DNA of 64,000 bases, taken from contig NZ_VSZO01000022.1 in assembly GCF_008312935.1 (NCBI RefSeq), positions 1 through 64,000 on the forward strand. The letters are read 5' to 3'. The first letter of the stretch is position 1; each line of letters starts with the position of its first letter. This DNA is from Roseiconus lacunae (GTDB lineage Bacteria > Planctomycetota > Planctomycetia > Pirellulales > Pirellulaceae). The notes below the pieces were generated by a model. It made no database searches and was not told where the DNA came from. It saw nothing but the letters and a program-made list of their open reading frames with translations. Of the stretch, positions 43,285 to 52,421 are shown one piece after another. The position numbers and the translations under genes are program-made.

Positions 43285-46200
43285 ATGTTGATGATTCGCC
43301 GAATACTATTGCTCGCCCTTCCGCTGCTAACCGCCGTGGTTGGGTCCGCCGATGAACCTCGTTACTCCATTCTATTTAACGGCAAAGACCTATCAAACTG
43401 GAAAGGAGACTCTGAGTTGTGGTCTGTCGAAAGCGGCGTGATCGTCGGGCAGACCACTGATGACGCGCCGATTCCGGCCAACACATTCTTGATCTGGCAA
43501 GGTGGCGAGGTCGGGGATTTCGAACTGAAGTGTCTCGTCCGATTCGAAGGCAACAATTCTGGTGTTCAGTACCGAAGCGAACTCGTCGCCCCCGGTTCAC
43601 TGGCCCTGAGAGGTTACCAAGCCGACTTACACCCTCGGCTTGACTACATGGGCATGATGTACGGCGAAAAAACAGGCCGTGGGATCATCGCCCAAGGTGG
43701 CAACCGCATCGTGATCGGCGGCGATGAAACAAAATCTGCCAGTGCACTTTCGCCGCTCAAAAACGTGGACACCGCCGCTTGGAATGAGCTGCGGATCGTC
43801 GCGGTCGGGAACCGCATGATTCATCAGATCAACGGCGTCACCACCGTGGATGTGACGGACAATCATCCCGACGCCAGACAAAAAGGCTTGCTCGGATTAC
43901 AACTGCACCGCGGCCCGGCCATGAAGGTTGAATTCCGCAGCCTGCTGTACCGTCCGCTGGATCAGGCCGAAGGGCAATCGCTGATCGATACAGTCGTGAA
44001 AGCAACCGATTCGACAATCAATCAGTCGGGTGACGATGCGGAAACGGCCTCCGAGCCGTCGGTCTGGCTAAAGAAAAATCCTAAACCCAATTGGATCTGG
44101 GCGGCCCGTCCCAAAGACGGTCATAAAGTTGCGTTTCGAAAGTCATTCGCCATCGAAGGATCGATCGAGAAAGCTGACTTGTATGTGTCTTGTGACAACA
44201 AGATGCAGCTTTGGATCAACGGCAAACGTATCGCGTCGAGCGATAACTGGGAGCGTCCGTTGTTTCGGTCGGTAAAGGACGCGCTACGCGGAGGGCAAAA
44301 CACGATCGCGATCGAAGGCGAAAACGCCGGAGGCATTGCGGCGCTGGTCGCCAGCTTGCGAGTCCAAACCACCTCCGATGTCTCCTTCATCGACACCGAC
44401 GCGAGTTGGAAAATTAGCGAAAGCCCAGCGAAAGACTGGCACCAGGAATCCTTTGATGATTCACAATGGATTGTCGCAAACTCGGTCGGCGAACTCGGGC
44501 GAGAGCCTTGGGGCCTGCCCGGCGTGGCGGGTGGTTCGTCGGGTTCGCGACTGATCGATCCGAACGGCATCTTCGCCCCACCGGGGTTTGTCGTCGAACA
44601 GGTTTACCAAGTCCCTCGCGATCAAGGCAGTTGGGTCTCGCTTGCGACCGATCCGCAAGGCCGCTTATATGCGTGCGATCAAGGCGGGCAAGGGCTGTTT
44701 CGCTTGACGCTACGTGACGGCCAAACACCGCTGGTCGAATCGATTTCCGACGGACCGATTGCAGATTTATCCGGCGCCCAAGGCTTGCACTGGGCATTCG
44801 ACAGTTTGTGGTTTCATCGAAACGGCGGACACTTGTATCGGCTAAGTGACACCGATGGCGACGGAAAACTGGATGCTTCCGAGCAATACCCCGGCGGCAC
44901 CGGCGGTGGCGAGCATGGAAACCATGCGATTCTGACGACCCCGGACGGAAAGTCATTGTTTGTCGTCGGTGGAAATCATGCGCCGATCGCCGAAGGCAGT
45001 GAAAGTCGGGTGCCGACTTGGTATGAAGGCCTGTTGTTGCCGCGCATGTGGGATTCCGGCGGACATGCCCGTGGCTTGAAAGCCCCCGGGGGCTGGGTCA
45101 CACGACTGGACATCGACAAAAAAACTCAAACGATTCAGACGATTGGGTTTCGAAACGAATACGACATCGCGCTCAATCGTCACGACGACCTGTTCACATT
45201 TGATGCCGACATGGAATGGGACTTGGGGTTGCCATGGTATCGTCCGACGCGGATTTGCCTGGTTGCCAGCGGTGCGGACTATGGCTGGCGAAGTGGTTCG
45301 GGCAAGTGGCCGGCCTACTATGAAGATTCTTTACCGTCGGTCGTTGACATCGGTCCCGGTTCGCCGACGGGCGTGGTTTCGGGCCTGAGCACCGCGTTTC
45401 CGACTCAGTACCGTGACGCAATCTTCGCTGCCGACTGGACCTTTGGCACGATGTACGCGATCCACTTGAAACCTCACGGCGCCGGCTACACCGCCGAGGC
45501 GGAACCGTTTGTCTTTGGCAATCCGCTTCCTTTGACCGACGTCACGATTGGCGGCGATGGAGCGATGTATTTCGCGATCGGCGGACGCGGCACCGACTCG
45601 GGTGTCTACCGCGTGCGGTATGTCGGCGATCAATCGACCGCGCCGCCCAGCCAAGTCGATCCTTCATCACAACAAGCTCGTGCATTGCGGTCTCAACTGG
45701 AAGCGTTTCACGGTCAGGAAAACAAGGCTGCGATCGAAGCCGCATGGCCGCACCTCTCTAGCAAGGATCGTTTCCTTCGACACGCCGCCCGTGTCGCCAT
45801 CGAATGCCAACCGACCGAGCAGTGGGCCAGTCGAGTTGCAGGTGAATCCAATCGGCAGGCTCGCATTACCGCCACCGTCGCACTTGCCCGTGTCGGAACG
45901 GACGCTCACCGCGAAGAAGCGATCGCCGGCTTGCTCGACTTACAGCCGAAGTCGCTTGACGAAGGTGAAACGTTGGGATTGCTGCGGGCTTATTCGTTGA
46001 TCTTTCAACTGCTCGGTCAACCGAACGAAGCAGAATCCGCCGCCGTGGTCGCACAAATCGATCCGCTGCTTCCCGCCGACAGCGACGACGTGAACACCGA
46101 ACTGATTCGTGTATTGACTTACTTGCGCAGCGAAAGTGTTGTGCCCAAGGCGATGAAGTTGATCGTCAACCGTCGTCCTACCGAACCGCCGGCGTGGGCA

Positions 46201-47013
46201 GAGCTCGCCACACGGAACGCTCGTTATGGCGGCCCGATCAATCGCCTGATCGAAAATACCCCACCGATGGCCGAGATCGGCTTCGCGTTTCAATTACGGC
46301 AGATGCGAAACGGTTGGACGCTGGATCTTCGCCGGCAGTATTTCACGTTTTTAAACGAAGCGGCGAAAGCATCCGGCGGCGCTAGCTATACCGGCTACCT
46401 CACCCGACTACGCGACGAAGCGTTGGCCACATGCAGTGACCAGGAACGACAAGCCCTGGGTGATATCACCGGCGAAAATTTTGATCCCAAGCCCGACTTC
46501 CCGATCACCGAACCGGAAGGTCCCGGACAAAAGTGGACCGTCGACGCGGCACTGGCGACACTGCGTGGTGCCAAGAACTTTGAACGTGGTCGGTCATTGT
46601 ACTTCAGCGCAAAGTGCGCTTCATGCCACCGTTTACGTGGACTCGGTGGTGCCATCGGTCCAGACCTGACCAGCATTCCGAACAAGTTCGACGAGCGTTA
46701 TCTGGTCGAAGCGATCGTGCATCCGAGCAAACATATTTCGGATCAATACGGATCGTCACGCGTGCTGACAGACGAAGGCAACGTTTACACCGGTCTGGTG
46801 ATCGAACAAGACAACGGTGACCTTTTGGTCTATCCGATCGAACCGGATGCCAAACCGATCGAGGTCGAAGCCGACACCGTCGAAGTCATCGAGCCATCGA
46901 AAGTCTCTCAGATGCCCGAGGCGTTGCTCGATCGACTGAACGCCGACGAAGTCCGTGACTTGTTGACGTACTTGATGTCGGCGGGTAACAAGAATGATCG
47001 CCGTTACCGATAG
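43285..47013 (+). CDS. DUF1080-CxxCH haem-binding fusion protein
   Basis: A 1242-residue exported protein with several modules. After the signal peptide (ILLLALPLLTAVVGSA) residues 25-230 are a DUF1080 (3-keto-disaccharide hydrolase-like) domain: ILFNGKDLSNW, LKCLVRFEGNNSGVQYRSEL. A lectin- or PA14-like domain follows (NKMQLWINGKRIASSDNW). Then comes the propeller of planctomycete dehydrogenase-like proteins (ending DVTIGGDGAMYFAIGGRGTD), HEAT-like repeats, and a C-terminal cytochrome c domain, CASCHR (residues about 1112-1117), with the family ending SQMPEALLDRLNADEVRDL. Fusion of a sugar-active domain with a redox domain points to oxidative carbohydrate breakdown, as an inference. The last 10 bp overlap the end of the convergent gene at 47004. 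Confidence 0.9.
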   Translation: MLMIRRILLLALPLLTAVVGSADEPRYSILFNGKDLSNWKGDSELWSVESGVIVGQTTDDAPIPANTFLIWQGGEVGDFELKCLVRFEGNNSGVQYRSELVAPGSLALRGYQADLHPRLDYMGMMYGEKTGRGIIAQGGNRIVIGGDETKSASALSPLKNVDTAAWNELRIVAVGNRMIHQINGVTTVDVTDNHPDARQKGLLGLQLHRGPAMKVEFRSLLYRPLDQAEGQSLIDTVVKATDSTINQSGDDAETASEPSVWLKKNPKPNWIWAARPKDGHKVAFRKSFAIEGSIEKADLYVSCDNKMQLWINGKRIASSDNWERPLFRSVKDALRGGQNTIAIEGENAGGIAALVASLRVQTTSDVSFIDTDASWKISESPAKDWHQESFDDSQWIVANSVGELGREPWGLPGVAGGSSGSRLIDPNGIFAPPGFVVEQVYQVPRDQGSWVSLATDPQGRLYACDQGGQGLFRLTLRDGQTPLVESISDGPIADLSGAQGLHWAFDSLWFHRNGGHLYRLSDTDGDGKLDASEQYPGGTGGGEHGNHAILTTPDGKSLFVVGGNHAPIAEGSESRVPTWYEGLLLPRMWDSGGHARGLKAPGGWVTRLDIDKKTQTIQTIGFRNEYDIALNRHDDLFTFDADMEWDLGLPWYRPTRICLVASGADYGWRSGSGKWPAYYEDSLPSVVDIGPGSPTGVVSGLSTAFPTQYRDAIFAADWTFGTMYAIHLKPHGAGYTAEAEPFVFGNPLPLTDVTIGGDGAMYFAIGGRGTDSGVYRVRYVGDQSTAPPSQVDPSSQQARALRSQLEAFHGQENKAAIEAAWPHLSSKDRFLRHAARVAIECQPTEQWASRVAGESNRQARITATVALARVGTDAHREEAIAGLLDLQPKSLDEGETLGLLRAYSLIFQLLGQPNEAESAAVVAQIDPLLPADSDDVNTELIRVLTYLRSESVVPKAMKLIVNRRPTEPPAWAELATRNARYGGPINRLIENTPPMAEIGFAFQLRQMRNGWTLDLRRQYFTFLNEAAKASGGASYTGYLTRLRDEALATCSDQERQALGDITGENFDPKPDFPITEPEGPGQKWTVDAALATLRGAKNFERGRSLYFSAKCASCHRLRGLGGAIGPDLTSIPNKFDERYLVEAIVHPSKHISDQYGSSRVLTDEGNVYTGLVIEQDNGDLLVYPIEPDAKPIEVEADTVEVIEPSKVSQMPEALLDRLNADEVRDLLTYLMSAGNKNDRRYR

Positions 47014-48035
47014 CGTTGGCGTTCTTTGGCACTGACATGGATGCCAAACTGTTGCTCGTAGCGGGCCGTCTCGTTGACGAAATCGATTTCGGTGTTTTGA
47101 TTATCAAACCGAAATCGATCCACGGGCGGCGGATCGACCGGGCGAATGTTATACAGTTCCAATAGCGACACCATCGTTGACCGTGTCGTTTCTCCTTTGA
47201 GGGCCGGTTCGTCATCTTCATCGATCGGACGCTCGCCAAGGTGTTCGATACGGACCGGCAATCCCTTACCAAAATTCGTTTCAGGATCATCATGCTGCGC
47301 GATCGCGATGTTGATCCTTGTCGGATAAGTTTCCGGCCACGGCTGTTCGCCCAGCATGGTACGTACGATGTCGCGTCGACTTTGTTTCAGCGTGCCGATG
47401 ACCACGACCAGCGGGCGCTCATTGAGCTGACTGGTGCCGAGGCTGAGGTCATATTGACCGCGCAGGCTATCGAGCATCTCGCCCAAACCACCGACCTTCA
47501 TACTCGGCTTGATCGGCGAGTTGCGTTGCAGTGCCCGCGCGCCTTCGTTTAACCAACCGACGTCGACTCGACTTAAAGACACCTCTTCTGCGATCTGGCT
47601 ACGCGTCCATGTCAGACGGCCATCGCTGATTTGCAGCATCGAATGTTTACCGTATCCGTCGTGAAGTTGGACACGAAAGATAAACCGCCCCGTGCCGTTT
47701 CCGACTTGCAAATAGTTTCCCACGCCGGTGATCTCAAGATCGGCCGTCCGGATTCTCTGCCGGACATTGCAATCAAAAGAAGCACCGTTTCCGAGCCGGT
47801 CGAGTACCTGATCGATGACTTTTGATGCGCGTTGATGTTGAAGCTGTGGGTCGACTTTTTCGGCTTCGTTGACCGGTTCCGCCGTTTGAACGTCAACGGG
47901 CGACATCGCAAATTTGTTGTCAAGCGAGATTTGTTGCGCGATCGCGGAAGCCGAAAAGGGCATCATCGCGATCACCGCGGCGGCCAGGATCGGACATGTG
48001 AAACTTGGCGGTTTCGTTCGCGTTGGTCCAAGCAT
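47004..48035 (-). CDS. Exported hypothetical protein, possibly LolA-like
   Basis: A 343-residue exported protein. ATG 48035 opens a signal region (TCPILAAAVIAMMPFSASAIAQ); the longer frame to 48275 adds 80 unrelated residues. The body has an alternating pattern (SFDCNVRQRIRTADLEITGVGNYL, GKHSMLQISDGRLTWTRS) that recalls the LolA-like outer-membrane lipoprotein carrier fold: a beta half-barrel with a basic N-terminal strand. A helix with GLGEMLDSLRGQYDLS comes next. The family name is not certain. The stop overlaps that of the convergent CxxCH gene by 10 bp. Confidence 0.65.
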   Translation of the reverse strand: MLGPTRTKPPSFTCPILAAAVIAMMPFSASAIAQQISLDNKFAMSPVDVQTAEPVNEAEKVDPQLQHQRASKVIDQVLDRLGNGASFDCNVRQRIRTADLEITGVGNYLQVGNGTGRFIFRVQLHDGYGKHSMLQISDGRLTWTRSQIAEEVSLSRVDVGWLNEGARALQRNSPIKPSMKVGGLGEMLDSLRGQYDLSLGTSQLNERPLVVVIGTLKQSRRDIVRTMLGEQPWPETYPTRINIAIAQHDDPETNFGKGLPVRIEHLGERPIDEDDEPALKGETTRSTMVSLLELYNIRPVDPPPVDRFRFDNQNTEIDFVNETARYEQQFGIHVSAKERQRYR

Positions 48036-48439
48036 CGATTGACGTTCGGTGGAGAAACGATCGGCAAAAACCGAATCGGCGGGCTCGTTGAGGAAGCATC
48101 GGGGACGTCGACCGGTCCGTTCATTTTCGCGGAGTTTCACGCGGCAATCACCAGAAGACGAGGACTTGAAAGTCGCACCGAGGGCCGGTTTCCGATCATG
48201 GCGATCAATCTTCATGGGCCGGTTGTGGCGAATTTTCCAAAGAATCAGGTCGCAACGTGCCGATTGACCAATCACGTGGCCAATTTCGGCACTGTGTCGG
48301 GTCGGATCGTAAAGGCGATCTGCCTGGCACGTCCAGTCGGAATTGGGTCCGAAAGAACAGCTTTGATATTTCAGCCCAGGCGGGAATAGCCCCGCGAGCC
48401 GCAGACGAGCGCGGTACTACCCAAGGAATGGGGGAAAAG
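48036..48439. other. Divergent intergenic region
   Basis: A 404-bp region between the minus-strand exported protein and the surface-lipoprotein gene at 48440. It must hold both promoters. I see no repeat or strong hairpin. Confidence 0.45.
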
Positions 48440-49717
48440 ATGAAACGATTCGTCACTCACTTGTCGCTGGTCGCGGCTGGTGCGATGGTCGCGACCGGAT
48501 GCGTACCGACTCGCCACAATTTGCCGCCGGCTCAGCAAATGATGGAACCTGGACCTGGCGTTGGTGGCCCCGGCCCCGGCGTCCTGACTCCACCTCCCTA
48601 TGCCATGGGAGCTGCTGGACCAGGTGCGATGCCCTTGGCACAGAACGACGGCTCCGGCAATGTCCCCGGTGACATGACCGGGGAAGGTTCGGAGATCGCC
48701 CAGGTCGGCTACCTTGCCGGATGCCAGGGATGCAATACCGGCAGCGGCATCCCAGCCGGCGGCGGTATCCTTGATGGCGGCATGCAAATGGCGCCAATGA
48801 TGCAGCCTGTTCAGGTGACCTTTGGTCGCCCCGAAGGCATGCAGATTCGCTACGACCAAAGCGGCGGCGGAATGTTTGACAGCGAGCCATTGATTGCACC
48901 GGCTCGCCAGAACTTTCCCCAAGGCGGCTTGTTCCGAATCAAGCTGACCAACATTCCTGGTCGCGAAGGCGTCGAGCTTTACCCGACCATTGAACTGGCA
49001 TTTTCGAATCCACGAACCGGGGCTTACCTGGCTCACAATTCGATCCCAATTCAGTTTGACGAAGAAGATTTCGATCAAGTGCTGACGGGTAACTTCGTCA
49101 CGAAGGTGCTGTACCTGCCCGATCCCGATTTCCAAGGCCCCGCCTTGGCCGGTATCGATACCTTGGTCAGCACACGGCTTGATCCGGGCATCGACCCGAT
49201 CGTCGAAGCCGACCGTCGTGGTTCGATCCTCGCGATCGTCCGCTTGGGTGACAAAGACATCGAAATGGCTGGAGCCGGTGGTATGACCGGCATGGCCCCG
49301 CCGATCGCTGGCTTGCCGGCGCCGTTCGCCCCGGCCTTGACCGACGGTTGCGGCCCCAACGGCGGAGTCTGCTCGACAACTCCGCCGCAATTGCCCGGTA
49401 TGATCTCCGGTGTCAACGCACCTCAGTATGGCATGCCGATCAGTGGCACTCCGATCGGATTGCCCGGTCCGCCACACATCCCATTGGGATCGCCCGCGGG
49501 ACTGAAGAAGCACGTGATGCGTAACCGCACCCCGATGCATCTGCCGCAACCGGTCGACAAGGTCAAGATGACCGTCCGTCACCAGCCCGGCTACAGCTAT
49601 CCGAACCCGGTTAGCCGAGTCCGAGTCACCGAGCAAAACATCCATCCGGGTGTTCCGAATCATCCCGGCCTGATGCAACGAGCCAGTCAATCGGTTGATC
49701 CCGATTGCCAACCGTAG
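48440..49717 (+). CDS. Pro/Gly-rich surface lipoprotein, paralog 1
   Basis: A 425-residue lipoprotein. The signal ends in the lipobox MVATGC, preceded by a GGGGGAAAAG ribosome site. A Pro/Gly/Met-rich stretch, with CQGCNTGSG at about residues 95-103, precedes a folded domain: LFRIKLTNIPGREGVELYPT, LTGNFVTKVLYLPDPD and GSILAIVRLGDKDIEMA. That domain is repeated in the next gene. The C-terminal 120 residues are Pro/Gly/Met-rich and basic. The long frame on the opposite strand (48371-49744) is a shadow. Such proteins are known in planctomycete envelopes, but I cannot state a function. Confidence 0.82.
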   Translation: MKRFVTHLSLVAAGAMVATGCVPTRHNLPPAQQMMEPGPGVGGPGPGVLTPPPYAMGAAGPGAMPLAQNDGSGNVPGDMTGEGSEIAQVGYLAGCQGCNTGSGIPAGGGILDGGMQMAPMMQPVQVTFGRPEGMQIRYDQSGGGMFDSEPLIAPARQNFPQGGLFRIKLTNIPGREGVELYPTIELAFSNPRTGAYLAHNSIPIQFDEEDFDQVLTGNFVTKVLYLPDPDFQGPALAGIDTLVSTRLDPGIDPIVEADRRGSILAIVRLGDKDIEMAGAGGMTGMAPPIAGLPAPFAPALTDGCGPNGGVCSTTPPQLPGMISGVNAPQYGMPISGTPIGLPGPPHIPLGSPAGLKKHVMRNRTPMHLPQPVDKVKMTVRHQPGYSYPNPVSRVRVTEQNIHPGVPNHPGLMQRASQSVDPDCQP

Positions 49718-49760
49718 GCTCACGCGGGCTGAGTTGAGACTCAAAGCAACGTAGGCACGG

Positions 49761-49804
49761 ACGACGTCGGCATCTGCTCCTCATCAGATGACCGGCGTCG
49801 TTTC
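49761..49804 (+). terminator. Probable terminator or attenuator after paralog 1
   Basis: A long imperfect stem: ACGACGTCGGCATCTG at 49761-49776, loop CTCCTCAT, then CAGATGACCGGCGTCGT (49785-49801), followed by TTTC. One bulge and one mismatch. The short T run suggests partial termination. Confidence 0.5.
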
Positions 49805-49851
49805 ATGTAGCAGCAACATAGACGAGCTAGTCGATCAATCTTTGCGAGACA

Positions 49852-50625
49852 ATGAAACACTTCTTCTTCAACAAACGCTGGGAACACGCCGTCACGAGTT
49901 TCCGACTGTTGGCTGTTTCGTCCTGTCTAGCCCTGGTAGCCATGATGATGGCCTCGACGAGTGACGTGCTCGCCGCCGATCCATTGCCGATCAACAATGG
50001 TCACCCGCTGTATCACCGCATGCTGCCCCCGGGGGCGATCTGGGCCAGTCCCCATGCGACGCAAATGCAACAGTCGACCTTTCAACCGGTCGCCTTTTCC
50101 GGACCTGAAGGCACGAAGTTTTCGCTGCCCCTGGGCGCCGGCTTCGCCGAAGAAGAATCCGAATTGATGGCTGGCCTGATGGTCGGAGCCGTCTACCGGT
50201 TCCGTATAACGAACATCCCACAATCGGTCGGCGTCGAACTTTATCCGACCGTTGAATTGATCGGAAAGCTGAACCCGCCTCCGGGGAAAGAAACTCTGTT
50301 TCCGATCCCCATCAACCTCAGCGAATCCGATCTGCTGAACGCGTTGGACGGCAACTTGGTGACTCGCGTGATCTACCTGGAAGATCCACAAACGGCCGTC
50401 CCGCTAGCCAAAGAACGACAAGACGATCGCCCCATCGATATCCCGCTCGACCAAGACGCATTGGCAACCGCCGATTCACTCGGCCGCCCAATCGCGATCG
50501 TTCGACTGGGATCCAAAAGCCCTCCGCGAGTCGCCGAACTGCAACAAGCGTTTTACTTCGGGTATCCCTCTTGGGCTCCGATCTACCAAGACACATCAGT
50601 CCAAGAAACCGTCCTCGCGCCCTGA
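49852..50625 (+). CDS. Exported surface protein, paralog 2
   Basis: A 257-residue exported protein with a signal peptide (LLAVSSCLALVAMMMASTSDVLAA). Its folded domain matches that of paralog 1: YRFRITNIPQSVGVELYPTV, LDGNLVTRVIYLEDPQ and RPIAIVRLGSKSPP. It lacks the lipobox and the Pro/Gly-rich tail. The hydrophilic C-terminus contains aromatic clusters (FYFGYPSWAPIYQ). Lying 134 bp after paralog 1 and 96 bp before the third protein, it probably belongs to one transcription unit, perhaps with an attenuator between. The duplicated domain is a candidate for a shared envelope component. Confidence 0.8.
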   Translation: MKHFFFNKRWEHAVTSFRLLAVSSCLALVAMMMASTSDVLAADPLPINNGHPLYHRMLPPGAIWASPHATQMQQSTFQPVAFSGPEGTKFSLPLGAGFAEEESELMAGLMVGAVYRFRITNIPQSVGVELYPTVELIGKLNPPPGKETLFPIPINLSESDLLNALDGNLVTRVIYLEDPQTAVPLAKERQDDRPIDIPLDQDALATADSLGRPIAIVRLGSKSPPRVAELQQAFYFGYPSWAPIYQDTSVQETVLAP

Positions 50626-50721
50626 TCGGCCCACATCGATCAGACGACGCTCCCGCGCTGATCATGACGCTACGGGCTCGCCCCAGACACCATTATTTTC
50701 TCAACAGCTTCGCAACCGACC

Positions 50722-52029
50722 ATGAAACGCATCTCCGCATTCCATCGCTGCGTGACCAAGTTTGTTGCTCCCATCGCGATCGGATTGGGGGCCATCAGCG
50801 TCGGTTGCCAAACCTCATCGCAGTCCGCGAATCTTCGCCTACCGGGCACACCGGTCGCTTCCGATTCGTTGGCCCAAGCCATGGATCAACCGGGCGGTCG
50901 AAAGCCTGTCGGGGCCCTGGCGACTGCAATCAGTCCCCCGCCGCCGCAGAGCACTAACGTCACGTCAAGCTACGTCGGTGATGAACCGATCGCCCAAGTC
51001 GGCTTTGTCGATCGATTGCACCAACGGATCGCTTGTAATGCGGCGAACGGCGGCCAAGCGTGTGGTAGTTGCCAAACATGCGTCCCGACGTACGACGCGG
51101 CCATGTTGCAGCGGCGTGGCATCGACCCTCAAGAATGGCTGTGTAATGGTGGCGACCAGCCTCCTGCCGCGGCGTTGTTAGCCAGTGATCGCGTTGCCGG
51201 CGCGGAGCCACAAGATGCGATCGTGCACTACACCACCGAGGCAGGCGACATCAAAATTGCCGCCAGCAATCCGGTGTGCTTGTACTCGCCTCGCTTCGGT
51301 GCCGTCCGGCAAGTCTACTCCGCCGTCGCCGGCGAAAAATCGATCGGACTTGGCAAAACCTACCTGCCGGTCGGACCTGGTGGTGTCGGCCTTTCACAAC
51401 CAAGCCTGGCAATCAACGACGTCGACGAACTTTCACATGCCAACGTCAGCAAACGAGTCGACGCGATGCGTGACCGAAATCGCGGCGTACCGGTGGAGAA
51501 CATTGTCGGCCCTGTCTTCTTCGAAGATGTCTGGCAAGTCCTAGCCGCACTCGACCGACAAGCATTAATTCAACTGAACGAATCACAAATCGCCATCCTA
51601 CAACGTGGTGCCGTCGCGGCTCAGTCATGGATGATTCGCGATGCAGTCGAAGTCATGATCGAATCGATGGCCCCACCGACGCTGATCCGCGATGCCGCCG
51701 TCGAAGGGTTCGTCGAATACGACTTCCCCGATGCGGGACGTCTTCAAGTCGTCAAGGTTGCCGACCGCGATCATGCGGTTCAAGGCGAAGAAGTGAACTT
51801 TGCGATCCATCTTCGCAACGTCGGTGACTCGCCCGTTGATCATATCGAACTGGTCGATAACCTCGTCGCTCGTTTGGAGTACGTTGCCGATTCTCAGAAG
51901 AGCGATCGTCCTGCCGAGTTCTCGAAGGCACTCAACGATGTCGGGTCTGAAACACTGACCTGGACACTGCGTGACGCCCTGCCGGTGGGTGAAACCATCA
52001 CGATCGAGTTCACGTGTAAGGTTCGATAG
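50722..52029 (+). CDS. Surface lipoprotein with C-terminal DUF11-like domain
   Basis: A 435-residue lipoprotein. The signal ends with the lipobox ISVGC. A Cys-rich spot (ACGSCQTC, about residues 113-120) follows; a longer segment with EAGDIKIAASNPVCLYSPRFG and VGGVGLSQP-like blocks is typical of planctomycete surface proteins. The C-terminal 110 residues are a DUF11/CARDB-like beta-sandwich: VNFAIHLRNVGDSPVDHIEL, NLVARLEYV and TWTLRDALPVGETITIEF. DUF11 domains are found in cell-surface repeat proteins. It shares the CxxC spot with paralog 1. Repeat copy E follows. Confidence 0.82.
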   Translation: MKRISAFHRCVTKFVAPIAIGLGAISVGCQTSSQSANLRLPGTPVASDSLAQAMDQPGGRKPVGALATAISPPPPQSTNVTSSYVGDEPIAQVGFVDRLHQRIACNAANGGQACGSCQTCVPTYDAAMLQRRGIDPQEWLCNGGDQPPAAALLASDRVAGAEPQDAIVHYTTEAGDIKIAASNPVCLYSPRFGAVRQVYSAVAGEKSIGLGKTYLPVGPGGVGLSQPSLAINDVDELSHANVSKRVDAMRDRNRGVPVENIVGPVFFEDVWQVLAALDRQALIQLNESQIAILQRGAVAAQSWMIRDAVEVMIESMAPPTLIRDAAVEGFVEYDFPDAGRLQVVKVADRDHAVQGEEVNFAIHLRNVGDSPVDHIELVDNLVARLEYVADSQKSDRPAEFSKALNDVGSETLTWTLRDALPVGETITIEFTCKVR

Positions 52030-52421
52030 CTTGTCGGCTGTGACATCGGTTTCGTTGCCGATGGCCGGCCGTCGTCCGACCAAGTAAACTAGCCTGCATC
52101 GACAACGGACTCGAAGAGTATCAGTTTCTAGGCATTCATCGTCGCGTTTCACTCCAAGTGCTTGGTTCCAGTTAAAAATACGGGTTAGAGTCATCAGCCG
52201 ACGGGCGTTCGCCCCGGTCATTGCACCGAAACCGTGGCCAACGCCATGCGACTGATCTAAGATCGAGTTGAAACGAAGCACTCGGCTGTGGACTCATTAA
52301 AGTCGCCTTTCACTCCGCGAACGTCGCGTCCCTCGACGCAACTATTGCGGAGCATCAGGCGACGATGTGCCGCGAACGAGTCCGTTGGACCGAAATCAGA
52401 TCCAACTTGGCAGGAACGTTT
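52030..52421. other. Intergenic region with repeat copy E
   Basis: The gap between the DUF11-like lipoprotein and the second sulfatase carries the repeat at about 52178-52288. No small gene or terminator is convincing. The sulfatase promoter should lie near its right end. Confidence 0.5.
52178..52288 (+). repeat. Dispersed hairpin repeat, copy E
   Basis: Reads GGGTTAGAGTCATCAGCCG, ACGGGCGTTCGCCCCGGTC, then CCGTGGCCAACGCCATGCG and the tail GAAACGAAGCACTCGGCT. Both arms are present; the second half of the tail is changed compared with copy A. Confidence 0.78.

Noticed and set aside
48371-49744. A 457-codon open frame on the minus strand
   Set aside because: It lies opposite the lipoprotein gene at 48440, has no signal, ribosome site or family pattern, and its composition (His/Arg/Asp-rich) is that of an antisense shadow in GC-rich DNA.
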